Translations under genes and position numbers: made by a program
Notes under the pieces: generated by a model
The model's database searches: none
Told to the model about the DNA's origin: nothing
What the model saw: the letters and a program-made list of their open reading frames with translations, nothing else
Origin: Betaproteobacteria bacterium
GTDB lineage: Bacteria; Pseudomonadota; Gammaproteobacteria; Burkholderiales; Burkholderiaceae_C
Reading direction: 5' to 3'
DNA: 7,018 nt
NCBI GenBank assembly: GCA_009922295.1
Contig: RFWA01000127.1
Location: 1-7,018, forward strand
Shown: positions 1 to 5,714 of the stretch, piece after piece
Layout: the number at the start of each line of letters is the position of its first letter
How positions within the stretch are numbered: position 1 is the stretch's first letter

Positions 1-202
1 GCCGGGCCGCCAGTACGACAGCAACCAATCTTTCGCTGGCAAAAAGTGGACCGAGGTCTGGGCCGCAGGTCAGGGCCTGGGCCCGATCAAATCGGTAGCC
101 AGCGTGGCCTCAGTGGTGGACGAGTTGGCCCGCGACTACCAACTAGCATTGAACCGATTCAAACAACTGCCCTGGCTGGGCGCAGGAGACCAACATGCGT
201 GA
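1..202 (+). CDS. Nitronate monooxygenase-like NAD(P)H-dependent flavin oxidoreductase, C-terminal end (partial)
   Basis: The frame starting at base 2 is open from the window edge to a TGA at 200-202 and gives about 66 residues. It contains KKWTEVWAAGQGLGPIKSV, then VVDELARDYQLAL. This matches the usual C-terminus of nitronate monooxygenase/2-nitropropane dioxygenase-type FMN enzymes, where a W-x-AGQG-x-G segment lies near the flavin phosphate site and is followed by a final helix with an E-Y or E-A ending. The active-site part of the protein lies upstream and is not visible, so the real substrate is unknown; many relatives in catabolic operons are not true nitronate oxidases. The stop overlaps the next start by 8 bases, so it is probably co-transcribed with the thiolase. 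Family assignment is fairly good; function is open. Confidence 0.72.
   Translation, partial: PGRQYDSNQSFAGKKWTEVWAAGQGLGPIKSVASVASVVDELARDYQLALNRFKQLPWLGAGDQHA
184..188 (+). promoter_or_regulatory. Ribosome binding site of the SCP2-type thiolase
   Basis: AGGAG lies 6 bases before the ATG at 195, inside the last codons of the upstream flavin oxidoreductase gene. It supports the ATG at 195 as the thiolase start and suggests that the gene has its own strong initiation despite the 8-base overlap. Confidence 0.75.
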
Positions 203-1430
203 ACCCGTGTATGTGCTGGGCGGTTACCAGACCGATTTCGCCAAGGTTTGGTCCCGCCAGGGACAGGATATCTCCGACATCACGCGAGAGGCCACGCTCG
301 GCGCTCTAGCGGCGTGCGAGCTGGACGCTGAGTCGATCGCTAGCATCCACGTGGGCAATGCCTTTGGCGAACTGCAGCGGCAGCAGGCCCACCTGGGCGC
401 GATGGTGGCGCAAGTGGTGCCCGAGCTGTGGGGCGTGCCCGCCATGCGCCATGAGGGGGCCTGTGCCTCGTCGTCCTTGGGTGTACTCAGCGCCATGGCC
501 GAGATCGAGGCTGGCCGCTACGACTGCGTGCTGGTGCTTGGGGTCGAGGAGTTCAAAAACCTGCCGGGCAATGTGGCGTCGCAAAACCAGAATGCCGCCG
601 CTTGGCAAGGCCATGAAGACATTGACTGCACCTTCATGTGGCCGGCCGCCTTTGGCCTGCTGGCCCAAGAGTATGAGCGGCGCTATGGGCTGGACCGCAA
701 ACACCTGAACCGGATCGCCGAACTGAACTACAGCCACGCCCGGCGCAACCCGCTGGCCCAGACCCGCAAGTGGGCTTTCGATGCCCTGAGCTTCACCGAT
801 GACGACCAGGCCAACCCGGTGATCGAGCCCGGTACTCGGCGCCAGGACTGTGGCCAGATCACGGATGGCGCCTGCGCCGTGGTGTTGGCTTCGGCCAGCT
901 TCGCGCAGGCCCACGCCCAGCGTCGAGGCAGCACGCTGGCTCGGCTGCCCCACATCGCAGGCTGGGGCCACCGCAATGCCGGTCTCAAGCTCAAAGACAA
1001 GCTGGTCCGCAGTGCTGATGCTGCCTACGTCTTTCCCCATGTGCGCGACACCATCGAGGACGCCTGGCGTCGCGCTGGCGTGGGCGGGATCGATGCCATG
1101 CAGGGCGTGGAAACCCATGACTGCTTCACCACCACCGAATACATGGCGATCGACCATCTGGGGCTGACCGCGCCGGGCCAAAGCTGGCAGGCGGTGGAAG
1201 ATGGCAGCATCGAGCCCGGCGGCCGCTGCCCAGTCAACATGAGCGGCGGTCTGATCGGCTGCGGCCACCCGGTTGGCGCCACCGGCACGCGCATGTTGTT
1301 TGACGCTTCGCGACAAGTCACTGGCACAGCCGGTGACTGCCAGATTGAAGGGGCGAAGCGCATCCAGACGCTCAACATCGGCGGCTCCTGCGCTACCGTG
1401 GTGAGCTTTGTCGTGGCCTGCCCGGCCTGA
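195..1430 (+). CDS. SCP2-type thiolase (acetyl-CoA acyltransferase-like)
   Basis: This 411-residue protein is full length for the thiolase family and belongs to the sterol-carrier-protein-2 (SCP-x) branch. The nucleophilic cysteine is Cys90 in EGACASSSLG. The branch-defining HDCF motif is at 308-311, replacing the NEAF of classical thiolases. The GHPVGATG loop is at 357-364 with the catalytic His358, preceded by PVNMSGGL. In known SCP2-thiolases the HDCF cysteine (here Cys310) takes the acid/base role. The C-terminal loop reads NIGGSCAT, with a further Cys399. The expected reaction is thiolytic or retro-Claisen cleavage of a 3-oxoacyl-CoA; some relatives (Ltp2 type) are aldolases on steroid side chains, but those lack the cysteines seen here. 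The start is fixed by AGGAG at 184-188. The substrate is not determinable; bulky or branched acyl-CoAs are an inference from the subfamily. Confidence 0.9.
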   Translation: MREPVYVLGGYQTDFAKVWSRQGQDISDITREATLGALAACELDAESIASIHVGNAFGELQRQQAHLGAMVAQVVPELWGVPAMRHEGACASSSLGVLSAMAEIEAGRYDCVLVLGVEEFKNLPGNVASQNQNAAAWQGHEDIDCTFMWPAAFGLLAQEYERRYGLDRKHLNRIAELNYSHARRNPLAQTRKWAFDALSFTDDDQANPVIEPGTRRQDCGQITDGACAVVLASASFAQAHAQRRGSTLARLPHIAGWGHRNAGLKLKDKLVRSADAAYVFPHVRDTIEDAWRRAGVGGIDAMQGVETHDCFTTTEYMAIDHLGLTAPGQSWQAVEDGSIEPGGRCPVNMSGGLIGCGHPVGATGTRMLFDASRQVTGTAGDCQIEGAKRIQTLNIGGSCATVVSFVVACPA

Positions 1431-1450
1431 ACCTGCCGATAGCGCCGCCC

Positions 1451-2371
1451 ATGGTGGACCTGCAACTCACCCACGACGCCCTGTTGAGCAGCACGCTCAA
1501 CCACGGCCTCAAGGTGATGGGCGACCGCTGGACGGCGGCCGTACTGCTGGGCGCTTTTACCGGCGTGAAGCGATTTGAGGATTGGCAGGTGCAACTGACC
1601 ATCCCACGCTCCACCTTGACCGACCGGCTTGGCAAGCTGGTCAAGTTAGGGCTGCTGCGCCAGCAACCCTACCAAGAGCGCCCGCGGCGCCAGGCCTACC
1701 ACCTCACACAAGCCGGACTCAAACTCTACGACCAGGTGCTGATGATTTGGATGTGGGAGCGACGCTGGGGGCAGCGAGCCCGCAGCTTGCCGGTCTACTT
1801 GCGCCACCAAAGCTGCGGCCAACCATTCCTGCCCGTGCTGGCCTGCGCCGCCTGCAGCGAGAAAACCGGCATGAATGACCTGACCTTCAGCTTGCAACCC
1901 GTGCCGGAATTGCTGCTGGCCGATGACCTCAGCCGCAATGCCCGGGTCACCAGCGCCAGCGCTCAGAGCATGGGCCAGGGCCTGCGGGTGGACCGGTGGT
2001 CGCTGCTGATCGTGACAGCGGTCGTTCTGGGCTGCCACTACTTTGACGAGCTTGGCCGGGTGCTGGGGATTGCCAGCAGCGTGCTGGCCCGACGTCTCAG
2101 TGGCATGGTTGAGACTGGTCTGTTGCTAGCGCAGCCCGATGTCGCAGATGCCCGGCGTATGCGCTACCGCCTGACGCCGGCAAGCCGCGACCTGTTTGGC
2201 TACCTGGTCTGCTTTTCCACCTGGGCCAGCCGAGACTACCTGCAGCAACCTAGTGCCATCCGACCCGTCCACAAGGACTGTGGCCACCGCTTTGTGCCCA
2301 AGGTCCTGTGCAGCGCCTGCCGAGCACCCGTCCTGCCCTGGGAAGTTTCTTTTTCTGATGCACCCGACTGA
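1451..2371 (+). CDS. Tandem-domain HxlR-type winged-helix transcriptional regulator
   Basis: This 306-residue protein consists of two HxlR/MarR-like winged-helix units. Unit 1 (about 15-110) has the family signature GDRWTAAVLLGAFTG, then RF, a recognition helix IPRSTLTDRL (51-60), GLLRQQPYQERP and a Y-x-LT-x-AG wing end. Unit 2 (about 175-265) repeats the plan: VDRWSLLIVTAVVLG, FDEL, IASSVLARRL, GLL and RYRLTPAS. Each unit is followed by the same spacing, H-x2-C-x9-C-x2-C (His119, Cys122, Cys132, Cys135; and His274, Cys277, Cys287, Cys290), a probable metal knuckle. Single-domain HxlR proteins are about 100-130 residues and act as dimers; this one may be a built-in pseudo-dimer. It sits inside the operon and probably controls it. 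The ATG at 1451 fits the domain start, but the 20-base gap before it has no clear ribosome site, so the start is less certain than the family. Confidence 0.87.
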   Translation: MVDLQLTHDALLSSTLNHGLKVMGDRWTAAVLLGAFTGVKRFEDWQVQLTIPRSTLTDRLGKLVKLGLLRQQPYQERPRRQAYHLTQAGLKLYDQVLMIWMWERRWGQRARSLPVYLRHQSCGQPFLPVLACAACSEKTGMNDLTFSLQPVPELLLADDLSRNARVTSASAQSMGQGLRVDRWSLLIVTAVVLGCHYFDELGRVLGIASSVLARRLSGMVETGLLLAQPDVADARRMRYRLTPASRDLFGYLVCFSTWASRDYLQQPSAIRPVHKDCGHRFVPKVLCSACRAPVLPWEVSFSDAPD

Positions 2372-2378
2372 CCCACTT

Positions 2379-2383
2379 AGGAG
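2379..2383 (+). promoter_or_regulatory. Ribosome binding site of the carotenoid oxygenase family gene
   Basis: AGGAG lies 5 bases before the ATG at 2389, in the 17-base gap after the regulator's stop. It is one of only two strong ribosome sites in the window and fixes the start of the dioxygenase, suggesting efficient translation of that gene relative to its neighbours. Confidence 0.8.
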
Positions 2384-2388
2384 TTCTT

Positions 2389-3870
2389 ATGTCGACCGAG
2401 TTGATCCGCCGTCTTGAAACTGACATTGAGCCGGGTGACCACCCCTACTTGCAAGGGGCTTGGACGCCGCTACTCGAAGAAGTCAACGCCACCGACATGC
2501 CGGTGCTCTCGGGCAAGATTCCCGATGACATTGACGGCATTTACCTGCGCAACACCCAGAACCCGGTCTACCGGTCGATCGGCCGTTACCACCCGTTTGA
2601 CGGTGACGGCATGGTTCACATGATCAGCTTCCAAAACGGCAAAGCCAGTTACCGCAACCGCTTTGTACAAACCAAAGGCCTCAGCGCCGAACAGGAGGCC
2701 GGCAAACGGCTCTGGGCTGGTCTGATGGAAAACCCGGCGCTGTCAGCCCGACCTGGCTGGGGCGCACATGGCTCGATCAAGGACGCGTCGAGCACCGATG
2801 TGGTGGTGCATGCCGGGCGCGCATTCACGTCCTACTACCAATGCGGCGAGGGCTACCGGCTGGACCCGTTCACGCTAGCGCAACAGGGCATCCCGGCCTG
2901 GTCGCCGCTGGACGGCATCTCAGCCCACATGAAGGTCGACGAAGCCACGGGCGAGATGCTGTTCTTCAATTACTCCAAGCATGCACCCTATATGCACTAT
3001 GGCGTGGTGGACCGCCACGACCAACTGGTGCACTACGTCCCGATACCGCTGCCGGGGCCGCGGTTGCCACATGACATGTCTTTCACCGAGCATTACGCCA
3101 TCCTCAATGACTTTCCCCTCTACTGGGACCCGGAACTGCTTAAGCAGGGCAAGCATGTGGTCAAGTTCCACGCCGACCAGCCCTCGCGCTTTGCCATCAT
3201 TCCCCGGCGAGGCCAGCCGCAGGACATCCGCTGGTTTGAAGCCGCACCCACCTTTGTGCTGCATTGGCTCAATGCTTATGAAGAAGGCGATGAGATCGTC
3301 CTCGATGGCTACTTCGAGGAGGAACCTGAACCTAAGAACTTTGACGGGGCACCCAAGGGCTACGAGCGCATGATGTCCTACCTGGACCAGTACAAAATGA
3401 AGACCCGCTTGCACCGTTGGCGCTTCAACCTGGCCACCGGGCAAACCACCGAGCAACGCCTTGACGATCGTACCCTGGAGTTCGGCATGATCAACCAGCG
3501 CTATGCCGGGCGCCACTACCGCTACATCTACAGCGCCGTGCAGGTACCGGGGTGGTTTTTGTTCAATGGCTACGTCAAGCATGACCTGCTCACCGGGGAG
3601 TCCTGGCAAATTGCGTTGCCCGAGGGACAGTACGCCAGCGAGGCGCCGTTCGCACCGCGCATCAACGCCTCAGATGAGGACGATGGCTACCTGGTGACCT
3701 TTGTCACCAACGAGAACACCCAGCGCTCCGAAGCGCTGCTGATCGACTGCAAGCGCTTTGCAGAAGGCCCGGTGTGTCGCATCGAGTTACCACACAAGCT
3801 GTGCAGCGGCACGCACTCCTGTTGGGCCAATGGTGCCGATGTGCGCAACGGTTTGCTGAGCCTGCCATGA
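2389..3870 (+). CDS. Carotenoid oxygenase family (RPE65/lignostilbene-type) non-haem Fe(II) dioxygenase
   Basis: The protein has 493 residues, the normal length for this seven-bladed propeller family. The four iron-binding histidines are recognisable: His180 (ISAHMKVD), His228 (LPHDMSFTEHY), His292 (FVLHWLNAYEEGDE) and His476 (SGTHSCW). The three second-shell glutamates also appear to be present: Glu154 (CGEG), Glu364 (LEFGMINQRY) and Glu418 (SEAPFAPR). The N-terminal family motifs G-x-YLRN and HPFDGDGMVH (68-77) are intact. No signal peptide is visible, so it should be cytoplasmic or membrane-associated. The family uses O2 to split a conjugated C=C bond into two carbonyl products; known substrates are carotenoids, apocarotenoids, stilbenes and phenylpropenes. 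Which of these applies is unknown. The thiolase and dehydrogenase neighbours point to catabolism, not retinal or pigment synthesis. It overlaps the next gene by 4 bases (ATGA). Confidence 0.93.
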   Translation: MSTELIRRLETDIEPGDHPYLQGAWTPLLEEVNATDMPVLSGKIPDDIDGIYLRNTQNPVYRSIGRYHPFDGDGMVHMISFQNGKASYRNRFVQTKGLSAEQEAGKRLWAGLMENPALSARPGWGAHGSIKDASSTDVVVHAGRAFTSYYQCGEGYRLDPFTLAQQGIPAWSPLDGISAHMKVDEATGEMLFFNYSKHAPYMHYGVVDRHDQLVHYVPIPLPGPRLPHDMSFTEHYAILNDFPLYWDPELLKQGKHVVKFHADQPSRFAIIPRRGQPQDIRWFEAAPTFVLHWLNAYEEGDEIVLDGYFEEEPEPKNFDGAPKGYERMMSYLDQYKMKTRLHRWRFNLATGQTTEQRLDDRTLEFGMINQRYAGRHYRYIYSAVQVPGWFLFNGYVKHDLLTGESWQIALPEGQYASEAPFAPRINASDEDDGYLVTFVTNENTQRSEALLIDCKRFAEGPVCRIELPHKLCSGTHSCWANGADVRNGLLSLP

Positions 3871-4823
3871 CAGCAGCACTGCCCTTGTTGGCCGCCGGCC
3901 TTTGGCTGGTCTGGATGGCTGGCCTGCTGGTGTTCCGGCGCCGGCCAGAACTGCGGGTCGGCACGGCCCGCGAGTTTGTTTACCCTATCGCGGCGATGGT
4001 GATCGTCTTGGCCTCGCTGCTACTTCCCGCCGGCTCGCCGGCTTCGGACTTTCTCGCGCTCTACCTGCAGTCCGGCTTGATCACGGCGGCTTTCCTGACC
4101 GCGGTCTGGCTGCTCAGCCTGGCCCGGCGTGACTGCGGCATCATGGACGTGGCCTACCCGCTGGCGGTGGCGATTCCGGTCACCGGCCTGGTGGTCTGGC
4201 GCGGTCAGTGGTCGCCCCATGAGATCATGATCGTGGTCTTGGTCGCGCTGTGGAGCCTGCGCATGTCCTCGCACATTGGCCTGCGCAACCGCGGGCACGG
4301 TGAGGACGGCCGCTATGCCGCTTGGCGCAGGCGCTTTGGCGGCGCCTGGTGGTGGTGGAGCTACTTCCAGGTTTTCATCATGCAGGGGGTCACCGTGTGG
4401 CTCTGGTCACTGGGCCTGGTCCTTGCCGTCGCAGCGGGACCGCAAGCACTGGGCTGGCAGCATGTCCTGGCAATGCCAATATTCGGCGTGGGTTTTTATT
4501 TTCAGGTGGTGGGTGACCTCCAACTGGAGCACTTCAAGGCCAGCCGAACTGACCGCCTCATGGTGCTGGACACCGGCTTGTGGCGCCTGTCGCGTCACCC
4601 CAACTATTTCGGCGAGGCCGTGGTCTGGTGGAGCTTCGGTGCGCTGGGGTTAATGCACCCCTGGGGTTGGCTGGCCCTGGCTTGCCCCCTGTACGTGACC
4701 TGGTTCATGAGTGCCGGTTCAGCCACACCCATGCAGGAGCGCTACCTGGCACGCACCAAGCCCACCTATGCGGACTACATGGCTCGGGTACCGGCCTTCT
4801 TCCCCTGGGGCAAACCGGGGTGA
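3867..4823 (+). CDS. DUF1295 / steroid 5-alpha-reductase-like integral membrane protein
   Basis: This is a 318-residue very hydrophobic protein with roughly seven to nine predicted membrane segments (for example about 3-23, 38-54, 64-85, 95-111, 119-133, 163-190, 199-217 and two within 252-285). The DUF1295 signature is clear: an R-x-R-x-x-GEDGRY-like block (140-150), FQVFIMQGV (167-175), GDLQLEHFK (216-224), GLWRLSRHPNYFGE (237-250) and a WW pair at 254-255. The family is related to the C-terminal domain of 3-oxo-5-alpha-steroid 4-dehydrogenases and isoprenylcysteine methyltransferases, so reduction of an enone/steroid-like or prenyl substrate is plausible but unproven. The reading frame stays open upstream to a GTG at 3774, but the ATG at 3867 in the ATGA overlap with the dioxygenase stop starts directly at the first membrane helix and is preferred. 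Translational coupling to the dioxygenase is likely. Confidence 0.85.
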   Translation: MTAALPLLAAGLWLVWMAGLLVFRRRPELRVGTAREFVYPIAAMVIVLASLLLPAGSPASDFLALYLQSGLITAAFLTAVWLLSLARRDCGIMDVAYPLAVAIPVTGLVVWRGQWSPHEIMIVVLVALWSLRMSSHIGLRNRGHGEDGRYAAWRRRFGGAWWWWSYFQVFIMQGVTVWLWSLGLVLAVAAGPQALGWQHVLAMPIFGVGFYFQVVGDLQLEHFKASRTDRLMVLDTGLWRLSRHPNYFGEAVVWWSFGALGLMHPWGWLALACPLYVTWFMSAGSATPMQERYLARTKPTYADYMARVPAFFPWGKPG

Positions 4824-5701
4824 CGCCGCTGGACCTTCAAGGCCAACGCGCCATCGTCACCGGCGCCGGCAAGGGCCTGGGCCGCGCCTATGCCTTGCAT
4901 CTGGCCAGCCGTGGGGCCCGTGTGCTGGTCAACAACCGACGCCATGCGGGAGAGGCAGATGCAACCACCTCGGCCAGCCTCACGGTTGAGGCTATTCGTG
5001 CGGCGGGTGGCACCGCGCAGGCCAGTTGGTGTGATGTGGCCGAGCCTGGCAGCGGCTTGCAGATGGTGGACCAAGCCATGCAGCATTTTGGTGGCGTGGA
5101 CATCGTGGTGGCCAATGCAGGAATCGACCACGGGCGCACCTTTGCCAAACAGGGCATGGATGAGTTCCGCCACATCTTTGACACCAGCTTTTTCGGCAGT
5201 TTGCACTTGGCGCATGCCGCATGGCCTCAGCTGCTTGGGCAAGGCTATGGCCGGCTGATCCTCACCACGTCTACCGCAGGCCTGTACGGCAACGTCGGTC
5301 AAGCAGCCTACTCGGCGGCTAAGGCGGCAGTGATCGGCTTGATGCGCGCGCTGGCCCTGGAAGGACGTAGACACGGGGTTCTGGTCAATGCCGTTGCGCC
5401 CTATGGCTTGTCGCAGATGACCGCCCCGCACCTGGATACCAAAACAGCCGGCGCGCTGGACCCTGGTCTGGTCGCCCCATTGGTGGCCTGGCTGGCCAGC
5501 CCCGCCTGCAACGTGACCGGCGAGGTGCTGGTGGCAGGCGCCGGCCTCATCCGACGAGCAGGCGTTGGAGAAACCGACGCACAGCCCATGCAGTCCGGGC
5601 AGCTGGCATCACAGCTGACGAACTTGAACGCCCTGCCCCTGCATGGCTACAACTGCGCCAACGATGCCTTTACCACCCTCATGCAAACCCCGACCCATTA
5701 A
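4820..5701 (+). CDS. Short-chain dehydrogenase/reductase, MFE-2-like 3-hydroxyacyl-CoA dehydrogenase type
   Basis: This is a 293-residue Rossmann-fold SDR. The nucleotide-binding motif TGAGKGLG is at 14-21, NAG at 99-101, catalytic Ser151 in LTTSTAGLYGN, and the Tyr164/Lys168 pair in YSAAK. The YGN-x-GQ-x-YSAAK run, the later AP-x4-QMT block (193-201) and VAPLVAWLAS (218-227) resemble the (3R)-hydroxyacyl-CoA dehydrogenase part of peroxisomal multifunctional enzyme 2. After the core there is a roughly 50-residue tail of unclear role, as in that family. The GTG at 4820 is chosen because it forms a GTGA overlap with the previous stop and lies directly before the first strand; no ATG is available nearby, and the open frame running back to 4580 is within the membrane-protein gene. 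Two departures stand out: the position usually Asn (His in MFE-2) is Ser123, and the cofactor-selecting acidic residue after strand 2 is Asn39 followed by two arginines. The expected role is oxidation of a 3-hydroxyacyl-CoA; another alcohol substrate is possible. Confidence 0.87.
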   Translation: MTPLDLQGQRAIVTGAGKGLGRAYALHLASRGARVLVNNRRHAGEADATTSASLTVEAIRAAGGTAQASWCDVAEPGSGLQMVDQAMQHFGGVDIVVANAGIDHGRTFAKQGMDEFRHIFDTSFFGSLHLAHAAWPQLLGQGYGRLILTTSTAGLYGNVGQAAYSAAKAAVIGLMRALALEGRRHGVLVNAVAPYGLSQMTAPHLDTKTAGALDPGLVAPLVAWLASPACNVTGEVLVAGAGLIRRAGVGETDAQPMQSGQLASQLTNLNALPLHGYNCANDAFTTLMQTPTH

Positions 5702-5714
5702 GCTGGACCACACC

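Noticed and set aside
306..1316. Long antisense open frame of 336 codons opposite the SCP2-type thiolase
   Set aside because: It is a by-product of GC-rich codon bias on the real gene. The translation shows no family motif and the forward frame has full thiolase signatures.
1431..1450. Gap between the SCP2-type thiolase and the regulator examined for an operator or terminator
   Set aside because: Only 20 bases, with no inverted repeat, T-run or clear ribosome site.
2340..2361. Locally AT-rich patch that could suggest a promoter before the dioxygenase
   Set aside because: It encodes the last residues of the regulator and no paired -35/-10 elements with proper spacing could be recognised.
2920..3609. 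Antisense open frame of 229 codons opposite the dioxygenase gene
   Set aside because: No recognisable motif; it lies entirely within the strongly supported carotenoid oxygenase family gene.
3774..3866. 31-codon upstream extension of the DUF1295 protein from a GTG
   Set aside because: It overlaps the conserved C-terminus of the dioxygenase (including the fourth iron His), its residues look like an out-of-frame reading, and the ATG at 3867 gives the normal family start and an ATGA overlap.
4029..4042. GCCGGC repeated with a 2-base spacer, a possible hairpin
   Set aside because: It is inside the membrane-protein coding sequence, has too short a loop and no T-run, and encodes an ordinary Ala/Gly/Pro-rich loop between helices.
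4580..4819. 80-codon upstream extension of the SDR
   Set aside because: It lies within the DUF1295 gene in another frame and has no SDR character; the Rossmann fold begins just after the GTG at 4820.
5643..5714. 24-codon upstream extension of the FadA-like thiolase
   Set aside because: It overlaps the end of the SDR gene and does not resemble a thiolase N-terminus; the ATG at 5715 matches the family start.
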